Shown: positions 1 through 8,011 of the stretch, in pieces | Position numbering within the stretch: position 1 is the stretch's first letter | How the letters are laid out: every line of letters begins with the position of its first letter | Assembly: GCF_000282895.1 (NCBI RefSeq) | Contig: NZ_ALBQ01000005.1 | Location: forward strand, 1-64,000 | DNA: 64,000 nt | Direction of reading: 5' to 3' | From: Sphingomonas sp. ATCC 31555 | Lineage (GTDB): Bacteria > Pseudomonadota > Alphaproteobacteria > Sphingomonadales > Sphingomonadaceae | The notes under the pieces: generated by a model | The model's input: only the letters and a program-made list of their open reading frames with translations | Database searches by the model: none | Told to the model about the DNA's origin: nothing | Translations under genes and position numbers: made by a program

Positions 1-25
1 GGGGGGAGCCGCAGCATGGGGGTAA

Positions 26-60
26 ACAAAAAGGGCCGGGGATCGCTCCCCGGCCCTTTT
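26..60 (-). terminator. Rho-independent terminator after rplA
   Basis: A 10-bp perfect stem (33-42 with 47-56, GGGCCGGGGA/TCCCCGGCCC) and a 4-nt loop are followed on the minus strand by a T-rich tail (TTTTTGTTT, 32-24). It lies directly downstream of the rplA stop. The plus-strand side also has TTTT, so it may work in both directions. It implies that rplK-rplA transcription ends before any downstream rplJ-rplL. Confidence 0.9.
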
Positions 61-82
61 CGTGTTCGTGGTCCCGAAAGGA

Positions 83-775
83 TCAGACGGTGGCGACTTC
101 GGCCACGTCCACCTTCACGCCCGGGCCCATCGACGAGGACAGCGCGACCTTGCGGAGGTACTTGCCCTTCGCACCGGCCGGCTTCGCCTTGACGACGGCA
201 TCGACCAGCGCATCGAAGTTGCGGCGCAGGTCTTCGTTCGAGAAGCTCACCTTGCCGATGCCCGAGTGGATGATGCCGGCCTTTTCGACGCGGTACTCCA
301 CCTGACCGCCCTTGGCGGCCTTCACGGCCTCGCCGACGTTCATGGTCACGGTGCCGAGCTTCGGGTTCGGCATCAGGCCCTTGGGGCCCAGCACCTTACC
401 GAGACGGCCGACCAGGCCCATCATGTCCGGGGTGGCGATGCAGCGATCGAAATCGATCTTGCCGCCCTGGATGGCTTCCATCAGGTCTTCGGCGCCGACG
501 ACGTCCGCGCCAGCGGCCAGGGCTTCCTCTGCCTTGGCGCCGCGGGCGAACACGCCCACGCGCACCGTCTTGCCGGTGCCGGCGGGCAGGGTGACGACGC
601 CGCGGACCATCTGGTCGGCGTGGCGCGGATCGACGCCGAGGTTCAGCGCGACTTCGATCGTCTCGTCGAACTTGGCGGTCGCATGCTGCTTCACGAGGGC
701 GATCGCCTCGTCAACGGCGTGCAGCTTCTCGGCCGGAACGGTCCATGCCTTCTGCTTCTTGGTCAGCTTTGCCAT
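83..775 (-). CDS. rplA: 50S ribosomal protein L1
   Basis: Large-subunit ribosomal protein of the mobile L1 stalk; it binds 23S rRNA, helps release E-site tRNA, and in many bacteria represses its own operon. The 230 residues match the family length. The typical N-terminus [11 protein letters not shown], the central [20 protein letters not shown] segment and the [17 protein letters not shown] signature are all visible. The start has a GGAGGG Shine-Dalgarno inside the end of rplK, and only 4 nt separate the two genes, so they form one transcription unit. A strong terminator follows the stop. Confidence 0.98.
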   Translation of the reverse strand: MAKLTKKQKAWTVPAEKLHAVDEAIALVKQHATAKFDETIEVALNLGVDPRHADQMVRGVVTLPAGTGKTVRVGVFARGAKAEEALAAGADVVGAEDLMEAIQGGKIDFDRCIATPDMMGLVGRLGKVLGPKGLMPNPKLGTVTMNVGEAVKAAKGGQVEYRVEKAGIIHSGIGKVSFSNEDLRRNFDALVDAVVKAKPAGAKGKYLRKVALSSSMGPGVKVDVAEVATV

Positions 776-779
776 GGAA

Positions 780-1211
780 TCAGCCCTCCACCACTTCGAG
801 GCCCATCGCGCGGGCCGAACCTTCGATGATCTTGGTCGCCGCTTCGATGTCGTTGGCGTTCAGATCCTTCATCTTCACCTGGGCGATTTCGGCCAGCTGC
901 GAGCGCTTGATCTTGCCTGCGACCGTCTTGCCCGGCTCCTTCGAACCCGACTTCAGGTTGACGGCCTTCTTCAGCAGATAGGTCGCCGGCGGCGTCTTCG
1001 TGACGAACGAGAACGAACGATCGGCGTAGACGGTGATGACGGTCGGCAGGGGGGTGCCCTTTTCAACGTCGCCGGTCTGCGCGTTGAAGGTCTTGCAGAA
1101 TTCCATGATGTTCACGCCGCGCTGACCCAGGGCAGGGCCGATCGGCGGCGAGGGATTTGCGGCGCCGGCGGGCACCTGCAGCTTGATATAGCCGGTAATC
1201 TTCTTTGCCAT
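780..1211 (-). CDS. rplK: 50S ribosomal protein L11
   Basis: L11 binds the GTPase-associated region of 23S rRNA and is needed for factor-dependent GTP hydrolysis and for RelA activation. The protein is 143 residues from [12 protein letters not shown], the standard family length. The proline-rich N-terminal segment ([27 protein letters not shown]) and the C-terminal RNA-binding domain ending in [13 protein letters not shown] are present. An upstream in-frame ATG would add only five residues (MKESD) that the family lacks, so I chose the inner start, which has AAAGAGAG before it. It is first in the rplK-rplA pair. Confidence 0.97.
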   Translation of the reverse strand: MAKKITGYIKLQVPAGAANPSPPIGPALGQRGVNIMEFCKTFNAQTGDVEKGTPLPTVITVYADRSFSFVTKTPPATYLLKKAVNLKSGSKEPGKTVAGKIKRSQLAEIAQVKMKDLNANDIEAATKIIEGSARAMGLEVVEG

Positions 1212-1386
1212 GTCACTCTCTTTCAAGTCGAGCGGTACAAGCGACGGCCACCGGCCGCCTCCCGCATGGTTCCACCACGGTTGCGTTGGAAGCGGCGGCC
1301 CTTAGCCGAAAGCGGGGCGGGAGGCAAGGGGATGGGCGACGACGCCAGCGATCGGGCCGATCGGGGAAATCCGAACGCCTGCGATA

Positions 1387-1412
1387 TGAACTAACAAGTC
1401 TTTCAACGGTTT
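1387..1412 (+). promoter_or_regulatory. Possible EcfG-type stress promoter
   Basis: TGAAC (1387-1391), 16 nt, then GGTTT (1408-1412) resembles the alphaproteobacterial general-stress sigma EcfG pattern GGAAC-N16/17-CGTT with one mismatch in each half. It sits about 70 bp before a PepSY-like gene and a general stress protein gene, which fits the idea, but the match is imperfect and this is a weak call. Confidence 0.3.
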
Positions 1413-1479
1413 AGAAGATCTGCGTCTGGCCAGCAAGCATGCTGGGGCAGGCGTGCACAAGAGCATGAGAGGAACACCC

Positions 1480-1785
1480 ATGAAACGCATCCTTCTGGTG
1501 GCCGCCGCCGCGTTCGCGATGTCTGGCGCCGCCGTCGCGCAGGATCACGCCGGTTCGCACAACCCGGCGGTGAAGGACAGCAGCGTCCAAACCGTGAAGG
1601 CGCCGGCCGAGGGCCGCAGCTCGTTCACGCAAGATCAGGCCAAGGGCCGGATCATGAAGGCCGGCTACACCAATGTCAGCGACCTGACCGGCACCGAGCA
1701 GGGCGCGTGGCGCGGCACCGCGATGAAGAACGGCAAGCGCGTTACCGTGACGCTGGACTATAAAGGCAACGTCACCGCGCGCTGA
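1480..1785 (+). CDS. Small secreted PepSY-like protein
   Basis: This 101-residue protein has a clear Sec signal peptide (MKRILLVAAAAFAMSGAAVAQ, cut after AVA/Q). The mature part is short and polar. Its C-terminal half, from SFTQDQAKGRIMKAGY to VTLDYKGNVTAR, looks like a single PepSY-type repeat: an amphipathic helix followed by a beta hairpin. Such proteins are periplasmic; the molecular role is unknown. I chose the ATG at 1480 because GAGAGGA precedes it and the signal peptide begins there; an ATG nine codons upstream adds MHKSMRGTP. It is followed after 41 bp by a stress protein gene on the same strand, probably in one transcript. Confidence 0.75.
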   Translation: MKRILLVAAAAFAMSGAAVAQDHAGSHNPAVKDSSVQTVKAPAEGRSSFTQDQAKGRIMKAGYTNVSDLTGTEQGAWRGTAMKNGKRVTVTLDYKGNVTAR

Positions 1786-1826
1786 TCGCCCAGCACCTCG
1801 ACCAACCCCGTAGCAGGAGCAAGAGC

Positions 1827-2447
1827 ATGAGCCGGACCATCACGCGACTTTTCGACGACTATTCGGATGCCAAGACGGCGGTGAACGCGCTGGAGCAGCG
1901 CGGCGTGCCGCACGACGACCTGAGCATCGTCGCCAACAACGCGCACGGCGAGCATGGCGACCATGACGTGACCGACGTGAACGAGCATGGCGATGTGACC
2001 CGCGGTGCCTCCACCGGCGCGGCGCTGGGCGGCGTTGGCGGCCTGCTGGCCGGGCTGGGCCTGCTGGCGATCCCGGGCCTAGGCCCGATCGTGGCGGCCG
2101 GCTGGCTGGCATCGACGGCGGCAGGCGCCGCGATCGGCGGCATCGGCGGCGCGGCCACCGGCAGCCTTGTCGGCGCGCTGAAGAATGCCGGGCATAGCGA
2201 GGACGAGGCCAACGTCTATTCCGAAGGCGTGCGCCGCGGCGGCACGCTGGTGAGCGCGCGCGTGCCCGACGACATGGTCGGCGAGGCCGAGGCGATCCTG
2301 GACGGCAATCGCGGCGTCGACGCTGCAACGCGCGGCGCGGCTTATCGCCAATCGGGCTGGAGCCGCTTCGACAGCGACGCGCCGGCCTATACCCGCGAGG
2401 ACATCGAGCGGGAGCGCAGCGCCTATCGCGAGCCGACGGTAATTTGA
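1827..2447 (+). CDS. General stress protein 17M-like membrane-associated protein
   Basis: A 206-residue protein. The N-terminus (MSRTITRLFDDYSDAKTAVNALEQRGVPHDDLSIV) is the beta-alpha-beta start of the YflT/general-stress-protein-17M domain. The middle (about 55-125) is a glycine/alanine-rich hydrophobic hairpin (GGVGGLLAGLGLLAIPGLGPIVAAGWL and a second segment), and then a second ferredoxin-like half ends in VSARVPDDMVGEAEAILDGN. Members occur in stress regulons of soil bacteria; no enzymatic activity is known. AGGAG precedes the ATG. A strong terminator follows, so it ends the short operon with the PepSY-like gene. Confidence 0.8.
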   Translation: MSRTITRLFDDYSDAKTAVNALEQRGVPHDDLSIVANNAHGEHGDHDVTDVNEHGDVTRGASTGAALGGVGGLLAGLGLLAIPGLGPIVAAGWLASTAAGAAIGGIGGAATGSLVGALKNAGHSEDEANVYSEGVRRGGTLVSARVPDDMVGEAEAILDGNRGVDAATRGAAYRQSGWSRFDSDAPAYTREDIERERSAYREPTVI

Positions 2448-2476
2448 TCGACGGCGCAAAAGGCGCGCAAAACAAG

Positions 2477-2506
2477 AAAGCCGGGGTCGAGGCCCCGGCT
2501 TTTTTG
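2477..2506 (+). terminator. Rho-independent terminator after stress protein gene
   Basis: AAAGCCGGGG (2477-2486) pairs with CCCCGGCTTT (2493-2502) and is followed by more T residues (TTTTGTT). It lies 30 bp after the stop of the general stress protein gene. Confidence 0.9.
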
Positions 2507-2853
2507 TTGGTTTCGTGGGCTGCATGGGTGGCGGTGGCGTGGAGGGCCGGTTTGGCCAGACCGAGTGGTTCGCCGGCCGTGCGCCGGGCGGCAGCTTCTC
2601 GCAGAACGTACCGCTGGCTCAGCGCAAAACCGGTTGATAGCCCCTTGCCCCTGAGGCGATCAGTGGCCGCGATGCGTCTCACTCAGGCGGCCACGCTCCC
2701 CCGGTTCGGAGCGGCTGATGGTTCCCGCCCGCCGTCTACGGCTGCTCCGCGACAGAGCATCTTCCAACGCGCGCGTACGGACGCCGTCGCCGCCTGATCG
2801 CCCGCGCTGGATCTGTGCCTTGTGAAGATACGCGTGCGCGGCGATGAAGCTGC
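2507..2853. other. Intergenic stretch without a recognisable gene
   Basis: About 350 bp between the stress-operon terminator and the LysR gene. Open frames here have low-complexity, arginine/alanine-rich translations with no recognisable start or family. It presumably carries the LysR promoter; no convincing -35/-10 pair or operator was found. Confidence 0.5.
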
Positions 2854-3744
2854 ATGGCTGCCGAACCGACGCTCCGTCTCGACTGGGATGATCTCAAGCT
2901 GTTCGTCGAGATCGCCCATACCGGTACGCTGACCGCGGCCGCCGAGCGTCTGCGGCTCAGCCAGCCCACGGCAGGCCGTCGGCTGCGCAGCCTGGAGGAG
3001 TCGGTCGGCGCGGCGTTGTTCCAGCGCACGCCTGGCGGCTTCCGCCTGACCGACGAGGGCGAGGCGATACTTGTCCATGCCGAGCAGATGGCGGAGGAGG
3101 CGGCCGCCCTGCAGCGCAAGCTCATCGGCGGCGCACGCGGGCTGGAAGGGGTGCTGCGGCTCTCTGCCTCGGATTGGGTCTCGTCACGCGTGCTGGCGGC
3201 GCCGCTGGCCGGCTTCGCGATCGAGCATCCCGGACTGGTGGTGGAAGTACTGGCCGACTCCCGGCTCTATGATCTCCAGCGGCGCGAGGCGGATTTGGTG
3301 CTCCGCTTCGTGCCGTTCTCCGGCAGCGACATCGTCCAGCGCCGGTTCTTGCGCATTCGCTATGCGCTGTACGCCGCGCCCGCCTATCTGGAGCGCTGCG
3401 GCGACCCTCGCGCGAGCGGAGACGGCAACGGCCACCGGCTCGTGACGATGAACAGCGCGCTCGATCAACTTCCCGACGTTGCCTGGCTGCGTGGCCGCTG
3501 GCCCGCCGCCATGCCTGCCTTCCGCAGCAACAATCGCGAGGCACAGGGGGCCGCCTGCGTCGTCGGCGCCGGGCTGGCAGTGCTGCCCCGCGTGATCGGC
3601 GACCAGTTGCCGCTCGCACGGCTGGAGGGTGAGGAGCCGCCGCCGCGCGACCTGTGGCTCGGCTACCACCAGGATCTGCGGCGGTTGCGTCGGCTTCGTA
3701 TGCTCATCGACGCACTGGCTGCCATATTGCCGGCCGAACTCTGA
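2854..3744 (+). CDS. LysR-family transcriptional regulator
   Basis: A 296-residue LysR-type regulator. The N-terminal winged helix-turn-helix (about 13-72) reads LKLFVEIAHTGTLTAAAERL, then LSQPTAGRRLRSLEESVGAALFQRT and RLTDEGE, the classical LTTR pattern. The rest is the periplasmic-binding-protein-like effector domain (about 95-290). The next gene on the same strand, 99 bp downstream, is a quinone-oxidoreductase-like dehydrogenase. LysR regulators usually control an adjacent gene, so that dehydrogenase is the likely target, although LTTR targets are more often divergent. The effector is unknown. Confidence 0.92.
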   Translation: MAAEPTLRLDWDDLKLFVEIAHTGTLTAAAERLRLSQPTAGRRLRSLEESVGAALFQRTPGGFRLTDEGEAILVHAEQMAEEAAALQRKLIGGARGLEGVLRLSASDWVSSRVLAAPLAGFAIEHPGLVVEVLADSRLYDLQRREADLVLRFVPFSGSDIVQRRFLRIRYALYAAPAYLERCGDPRASGDGNGHRLVTMNSALDQLPDVAWLRGRWPAAMPAFRSNNREAQGAACVVGAGLAVLPRVIGDQLPLARLEGEEPPPRDLWLGYHQDLRRLRRLRMLIDALAAILPAEL

Positions 3745-3843
3745 ACGGCATGCGTCACCGCATGGACGCCGTGCGGAACTGGCCGTGGCAAACCGCATTC
3801 GCATGGGTGATCTGAACCGCGAACGATCATCAGGAGGTTCGAC

Positions 3844-4857
3844 ATGAAAGCCATCGGTTACCACCAGCCCGGCAGCATCGACCGCGAAGACGCATTGCTC
3901 GACCTGGATGTCCCCGCACCCACGCCGGGGCCGCACGACCTGCTCGTCCGGGTGAAAGCAGTTTCCGTTAATCCGGTGGACGTGAAGATCCGCAGCGGCA
4001 GCCCGGCGCCCGAAGGCGGGCCCAAGATCCTCGGCTGGGATGCGTCCGGCATCGTCGAAGCGGTAGGGGACGCCGTCACGCTGTTCCGCCCAGGCGACGA
4101 GGTCTTCTACGCTGGCGATATTACCCGCCCTGGCACCAATGCCGAGCTACACACGGTCGACGAGCGCATCGTCGGCCCCAAGCCGACCAGCCTCGACTGG
4201 GCCGAGGCCGCCGCGCTGCCGCTCACGGCGATCACCGCTTGGGAACTGCTCTTTGACCGGCTGAACCTGCCGCACGGCCGCAAGCGGGCACAGGGCAGCC
4301 TTCTCGTGATCAATGGGGCGGGGGGCGTCGGCTCGATCCTGATTCAGATGGCGCGCCGCCTGACCGGCCTCACGGTCATCGCCACCGCCTCGCGCCCGGA
4401 GACGATCGCCTGGGTGGAGCAGATGGGCGCGCATCATGTTATCGATCACCACAAGCCGCTGGACGAGGAGCTTGCCCGGATCGGCCATCCGGAAGTCAAC
4501 TATGTCGCCGGCCTCACCGCCTCGGACCGCTACCTGCCGCTGTTTCCCAAGATCGTCGCAGCGCAGGGTCATATCGCGCTCATCGATGATCCCGCGCACT
4601 TCGACATCGTGCCGCTGAAGCGCAAGTCGATCACCGTCGCTTGGGAGCTGATGTTCACCCGTGCGATGTTGCACACGCCCGACATGATCGAGCAGCATCG
4701 GTTGCTGGAGGAAGTGTCGCACCTCGTCGACGCCGGTGTGCTGCGGACGACGTTACGGGCGCGAGTGGCCGGCATCGACGCAGCCAATCTGAAGCAGGTG
4801 CATGCGTTGCTGGAAAGCGGCCGCGCGATCGGCAAGACGGTATTGGAAGCGCTGTAA
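3844..4857 (+). CDS. Zinc-independent alcohol dehydrogenase / quinone oxidoreductase family protein
   Basis: A 337-residue medium-chain dehydrogenase/reductase. The GroES-like N-terminal domain begins MKAIGYHQPG and contains VSVNPVDVKIR and ILGWDASGIVEAVGDAVTLFRPGDEVFY. The NAD(P)-binding Rossmann part has LLVINGAGGVGSILIQMARRLTGLTVIATASRPE. The cysteine/histidine zinc ligands of classical alcohol dehydrogenases are absent, as in quinone oxidoreductase-type members, so it probably reduces a quinone or enone with NADPH in the cytoplasm. A near-perfect AGGAGG lies before the ATG. It may be co-transcribed with or controlled by the LysR gene upstream. Confidence 0.9.
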   Translation: MKAIGYHQPGSIDREDALLDLDVPAPTPGPHDLLVRVKAVSVNPVDVKIRSGSPAPEGGPKILGWDASGIVEAVGDAVTLFRPGDEVFYAGDITRPGTNAELHTVDERIVGPKPTSLDWAEAAALPLTAITAWELLFDRLNLPHGRKRAQGSLLVINGAGGVGSILIQMARRLTGLTVIATASRPETIAWVEQMGAHHVIDHHKPLDEELARIGHPEVNYVAGLTASDRYLPLFPKIVAAQGHIALIDDPAHFDIVPLKRKSITVAWELMFTRAMLHTPDMIEQHRLLEEVSHLVDAGVLRTTLRARVAGIDAANLKQVHALLESGRAIGKTVLEAL

Positions 4858-5222
4858 TCGACCTGACCGCCGGCCTGGCAGCAGGACGAATGCAGGTCGT
4901 GCGGGCCGATGGTAACTGAGATGACCCCGCTGCATTTCGGCGAATCAGGTTCGTATCGAGCGTGACCGTTCGATAGAATCGCGCGACGGAATAGTAGGTG
5001 CCTTTTCCTGCACAGGCGGTTTTCCGGTGGGTGAGGCGAGCCTGTCGAGATCCCATGGTGCTTATGACGAAACCCGCCCTTTCGGGGGCAGGCGAACAAC
5101 GACCGCTTCGTCTCACGCCCTGCTGTAAACCTCATTGGCGGGAATGAGGCCAGTGTTGTACCGGCCCTCCACGGCGGCATGCGGTTAGGTCGCCGGAGGC
5201 AGTCCGGTGGAGCGCAGCCAAC
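4858..5222. other. Intergenic stretch without a recognisable gene
   Basis: About 365 bp between the dehydrogenase stop and the nusG terminator. Several overlapping frames are open on the minus strand, but their translations (rich in R, P, H and C) resemble no family I recognise and none has a good ribosome binding site. It could be a decayed remnant; I see no repeat or RNA gene. Confidence 0.4.
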
Positions 5223-5254
5223 AAAAAAGGCCAGGGCGTCCGCCCCGGCCTTTT
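5223..5254 (-). terminator. Rho-independent terminator after nusG
   Basis: GGCCAGGGC (5229-5237) pairs with GCCCCGGCC (5242-5250) with one internal mismatch, flanked by AAAAAA/TTTT. On the minus strand the stem is followed by a run of six T. It lies 39 bp after the nusG stop, so secE-nusG form a closed transcription unit separate from rplK. Confidence 0.85.
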
Positions 5255-5292
5255 CGTGTTTCGATGTCCCGGCGTCAGCGGCCGGCGCGGGA

Positions 5293-5832
5293 TCACTTGA
5301 CCCGTTCGACGTCCTCGAAGCCCAGCTCCAGCGGAGTCGCGCGGCCGAAGATCGAGATCGAGACCTTCACGCGATTCTTGTCGTAATCCAGCTCTTCCAC
5401 CACGCCCGAGAAAGTGGCGAAGTTGCCGCTGATCACCTTGACCGTGTCGCCAATGTCGTAATCGACCTTGAGCTTGGCCTTGGGCGCCGCGGTGGCCGCT
5501 TCTTCCTTGGTGTTGAGGATTCGGGCGGCTTCCGCCTCGCTGATCGGTTGGGGCTTGCCCGAGCTGCCGAGGAAGCCCGTTACCTTCGGCGTGTTCTTCA
5601 CCAGATGGTAGACGTCGTCGTTCATTTCGAGCTTGGCGAGGACATAGCCGGGGAAGAACTTGCGCTCCGATTGGATCTTCTTGCCGCGGCGAACCTCGGT
5701 GACGGTTTCGGTGGGCACTTCCACCGCTTCGACGAGGCGATCCAGGCCCAGGCGGGTGGCGTCCGACAGGATCTGATCGCGGACCTTGCCCTCGAAACCG
5801 GAATAGGCGTGGATGATGTACCAGCGCGACAT
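5293..5832 (-). CDS. nusG: Transcription termination/antitermination protein NusG
   Basis: A 179-residue NusG that binds the RNA polymerase clamp, suppresses pausing and links polymerase to Rho or ribosomal protein S10. The N-terminal NGN domain starts MSRWYIIHAYSGFEGKVRDQI and contains RKFFPGYVLAKLEMNDDVYHLVKNTPKVTGFLG. A linker rich in A and E (about 103-125) leads to the KOW domain, VDYDIGDTVKVISGNFATFSGVVEELDYDKNRVKVSISIFGRATPLEL. It lies 17 bp downstream of secE and ends at its own terminator. Confidence 0.98.
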   Translation of the reverse strand: MSRWYIIHAYSGFEGKVRDQILSDATRLGLDRLVEAVEVPTETVTEVRRGKKIQSERKFFPGYVLAKLEMNDDVYHLVKNTPKVTGFLGSSGKPQPISEAEAARILNTKEEAATAAPKAKLKVDYDIGDTVKVISGNFATFSGVVEELDYDKNRVKVSISIFGRATPLELGFEDVERVK

Positions 5833-5849
5833 GATTGTTGCTGTGTCCC

Positions 5850-6056
5850 TTACTGCGCGAGGCGGAGGAGGCTGTTGACGAGCAGGTCAAACGCCGAGTC
5901 GATGCCGAGGAAGAACAGCCCGAGCAACGACGTCATGATCATCACCATCACGCCGGTCATGATCGTTTCCCGGCGCGTGGGCCAGCTGATCTTGCGGGTC
6001 TCGGTCTGGACCTGCTTCACGAATTCGACGGGACTGGTCTTCGCCACGGGCGGCAT
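5850..6056 (-). CDS. secE: Preprotein translocase subunit SecE
   Basis: A 68-residue SecE of the short, single-helix alphaproteobacterial type; it clamps the two halves of SecY in the inner membrane. The amphipathic helix PVEFVKQVQTETRKISWPTRRET carries the conserved KISWP motif. One transmembrane helix follows (about 33-58, TGVMVMIMTSLLGLFFLGIDSAF). It is first in the secE-nusG unit, with a sigma-70-type promoter about 100 bp upstream. Confidence 0.97.
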   Translation of the reverse strand: MPPVAKTSPVEFVKQVQTETRKISWPTRRETIMTGVMVMIMTSLLGLFFLGIDSAFDLLVNSLLRLAQ

Positions 6057-6154
6057 CCTCGCTTGAAACTGTCAATCGCCGCCAGACATGGGTCCGCTGC
6101 CCGATCCATCGAGGAACCGGTGCAGACCCACCCACGCTGTTGGCTAGGGGATCG

Positions 6155-6183
6155 TATCTAGAGGATCGCGGCCGCTTGTGCAA
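6155..6183 (-). promoter_or_regulatory. Sigma-70-type promoter for secE-nusG
   Basis: On the minus strand, TTGCAC (6183-6178) and TAGATA (6160-6155) are separated by exactly 17 bp. This gives a good housekeeping promoter about 100 bp upstream of the secE start and pointing at it. It lies in the gap between DedA and secE. Confidence 0.7.
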
Positions 6184-6202
6184 GCCGCGCCCGGATGTGC
6201 GC

Positions 6203-6907
6203 TCAGCCGCGCTTCAGCCCGCGCGTGCGATGCCAGATATAGAAGGCGATCAGCGCCACCAGCACCACGCCGATCAGCGCATCGGCGCTGTGGAAGGCGG
6301 CCTTTACGCGCGGATCGCTGTTCCACTTGTCACCCAGTACCATGCCCACCCAGGCAAGGCCGAAGCACCACGGCCAGCTGCCGATAAAGGTGTAGAGGTG
6401 GAACGGCACCAGCTTCATCCGCGCGACGCCTGCAGGGAAGGCGATGAACGAGCGGATCACGGGAAGGAGACGGCCGATCAGCACCGCGATGCTGCCATAG
6501 CGGGCGAAGAAGCGATCCGCCGCGTCGATCTCGCCCGGGCCGATCAGCACATATTTGCCCCAGCGCAGCGCCAGCGGACGGCCGCCGCGCTTGCCGACCT
6601 CATAGGCGACGATCGAGCCGAGATTGCAGCCGATCGCGCCAGCAGTGGCGGCGAGGTAAAGATCGAACCGGCCGGTAGAGACCAAATAGCCGGCGAACGG
6701 CATGATGATTTCCGACGGCAGCGGAATGCAGGCGGATTCGATCGCCATCAGCAGCGCAATGCCGAGATAGCCGCCGCTCGAAATGACGCCGATGGTGAAG
6801 GTGGCAAGGATGCCCAGGATGCGTTCGACCATGCGCGTTCGTTGCGCGAGGATCGCCGCGTTGGGAAGAGGCTTTTTTGCGGGGCCGCGGCGCGGGCGGC
6901 GGGTCAT
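6203..6907 (-). CDS. DedA-family inner-membrane protein
   Basis: About 234 residues with several hydrophobic helices. The DedA/SNARE-associated signatures are visible: GYLGIALLMAIESACIPLPSEIIMPFAGYLV with the acidic residue in the re-entrant loop, then GAIGCNLGSIVAYEVGKRGG, and FFARYGSIAVLIGRLLPVIRSFIAFPAGVARM with the conserved arginines. DedA proteins are proposed proton-coupled lipid (undecaprenyl-phosphate or phospholipid) transporters that support envelope homeostasis. I chose the ATG at 6907 (MTRRPRRG) because GGAGA precedes it. An ATG at 6832 (MVERILG) would give the more usual length of about 209 residues, and a frame up to 6937 also exists. The start is uncertain. Confidence 0.9.
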   Translation of the reverse strand: MTRRPRRGPAKKPLPNAAILAQRTRMVERILGILATFTIGVISSGGYLGIALLMAIESACIPLPSEIIMPFAGYLVSTGRFDLYLAATAGAIGCNLGSIVAYEVGKRGGRPLALRWGKYVLIGPGEIDAADRFFARYGSIAVLIGRLLPVIRSFIAFPAGVARMKLVPFHLYTFIGSWPWCFGLAWVGMVLGDKWNSDPRVKAAFHSADALIGVVLVALIAFYIWHRTRGLKRG

Positions 6908-7034
6908 GCCGTCTCCGAACAAAACGCCCCACAGCACGACGAACCTTGTGTGCGGTGCGGCAAACGGTAAGCAACCGTGGAACCAACCGGGTGCGATGGC
7001 CTTTTGAACGCGTATCCAGCCGGCTGGGGAGCAC

Positions 7035-7060
7035 CTAAGTAGAAAAACTAAGTGTAAGAA
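7035..7060. repeat. Short direct repeats left of the recombinase palindrome
   Basis: CTAAGT occurs at 7035-7040 and 7048-7053, 13 bp apart, followed by TAAG. The segment is notably A/T-rich compared with its surroundings and lies just outside the left palindrome. It could be an accessory binding site or simply AT-rich foreign DNA. Confidence 0.35.
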
Positions 7061-7075
7061 TTATCGGTATTTTTA

Positions 7076-7104
7076 CTGTTACGGTTTAGCCAAAAGTGTA
7101 TCAC
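7076..7104. repeat. Left palindromic end of the recombinase element
   Basis: A 29-bp imperfect palindrome with outer arms CTGTTAC (7076-7082) and GTATCAC (7098-7104), inner TTT/AAA arms and an AGCCA centre. It matches the 29-bp sequence at 7986-8014 at 24 of 29 positions as an inverted repeat, or 22 of 29 in direct orientation. Tyrosine-recombinase crossover sites are typically two inverted recombinase-binding arms around a short spacer, which is how this looks. Confidence 0.7.
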
Positions 7105-7183
7105 GCACACCGGCTTTAGCGGTTTCAGTAATGCCTTCAGCCGCCTCGGTTAGCTGGGAAGCGTTTTTCGTAGGATGTGCGTA

Positions 7184-8011
7184 ATGGATTTGATGGTTTT
7201 CACTACAGGCGGTCACCGCAAGTATCTCACTAGCAAAGAGCTTAGCTGCTTTGCTGAAACGGCGCGTTGCGCCCCGCTGGATGTACAAACATTCTGCCTG
7301 ACCATCGCCCATACCGGGTGCCGCATCTCCGAAGCGCTTGCTCTAACGGCCGATAATATCGACTTCGAAGCGCAGACGCTGATTATCAAGTGCCTGAAGA
7401 AGCGGGGAAAGATCGTCTATCGCGCCATCCCGCTGCCTCGGGGCCTGCTCGATCAGCTACGCAGCCTGATCGAACAGATCGGCGACAGCTCGGCGCGGCT
7501 GTGGCCCTGGTCGCGGATGACTGGGTATCGCCGCATCTGCGAAGTGATGGAGGAGGCCGGCATCGCCGGCGAACATGCCAGCCCGAAGGGCCTTCGCCAC
7601 GGCTTCGCCGTGCAGGCAATACAGGCAAACGTGCCGCTCACCCTGGTCCAGCGGTGGCTGGGCCACGCCAACTTGAAGACGACGGCGATCTATACTGCGG
7701 CCATGGGAGCGGAGGAGCGCAAGCTGGCCGAGCGCATGTGGGGTGAAGAAGAGGCCGCCGATTCAAACACTTCGCGCGCGCCTGCCACCGCGCGGCCGAT
7801 ACCGGCAGTGACAGTGCGGTGCGGATCGGTGGCGCAGGACGTTACCCTGCACGTTCGCCCGAACTATCGTTCTCAGTATTCCCGGCTCTATTGTGACGGG
7901 GGACCAGCGCGGCGGCATCGCCAAGCCGATGGAAACTGGCGCGTTGCCCAAAAAATCGCTGTTAAGCCATTTGCTCGATTGCGCGCTGTTACGCTTTTGG
8001 CTAAAGGGTAA
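7184..8011 (+). CDS. Tyrosine recombinase / integrase (catalytic domain only)
   Basis: A 275-residue site-specific recombinase of the phage-integrase fold. Catalytic residues visible: Arg47 (TGCRISEAL), a lysine in KKRGK (about 72-76), Lys135-x-x-Arg138 (SPKGLRHGFA, with Lys in place of the usual His), His161 (WLGHANLKTT) and the nucleophile Tyr170 (TAIYTAA). The N-terminal SAM-like core-binding domain is missing or reduced to about 15 residues, so DNA contact may differ from Xer enzymes. After about residue 185 there is an unrecognised tail of 90 residues, and the last codons lie inside the right-hand palindrome. AGGA at 7172-7175 supports the ATG at 7184. It stands alone between dedA and an EAL gene. 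Confidence 0.88.
   Translation: MDLMVFTTGGHRKYLTSKELSCFAETARCAPLDVQTFCLTIAHTGCRISEALALTADNIDFEAQTLIIKCLKKRGKIVYRAIPLPRGLLDQLRSLIEQIGDSSARLWPWSRMTGYRRICEVMEEAGIAGEHASPKGLRHGFAVQAIQANVPLTLVQRWLGHANLKTTAIYTAAMGAEERKLAERMWGEEEAADSNTSRAPATARPIPAVTVRCGSVAQDVTLHVRPNYRSQYSRLYCDGGPARRHRQADGNWRVAQKIAVKPFARLRAVTLLAKG

Noticed and set aside
7005-7030. Palindrome CCAGCCGGCTGG near 7015 as an attachment site
   Set aside because: A 12-bp GC palindrome is common by chance in such DNA and has no counterpart on the other side of the recombinase.
7079-7312. Minus-strand frame ending in TLLAKP at the left palindrome
   Set aside because: The similarity to the recombinase C-terminus (TLLAKG) comes only from the inverted repeat itself; the rest has no family or start signal.
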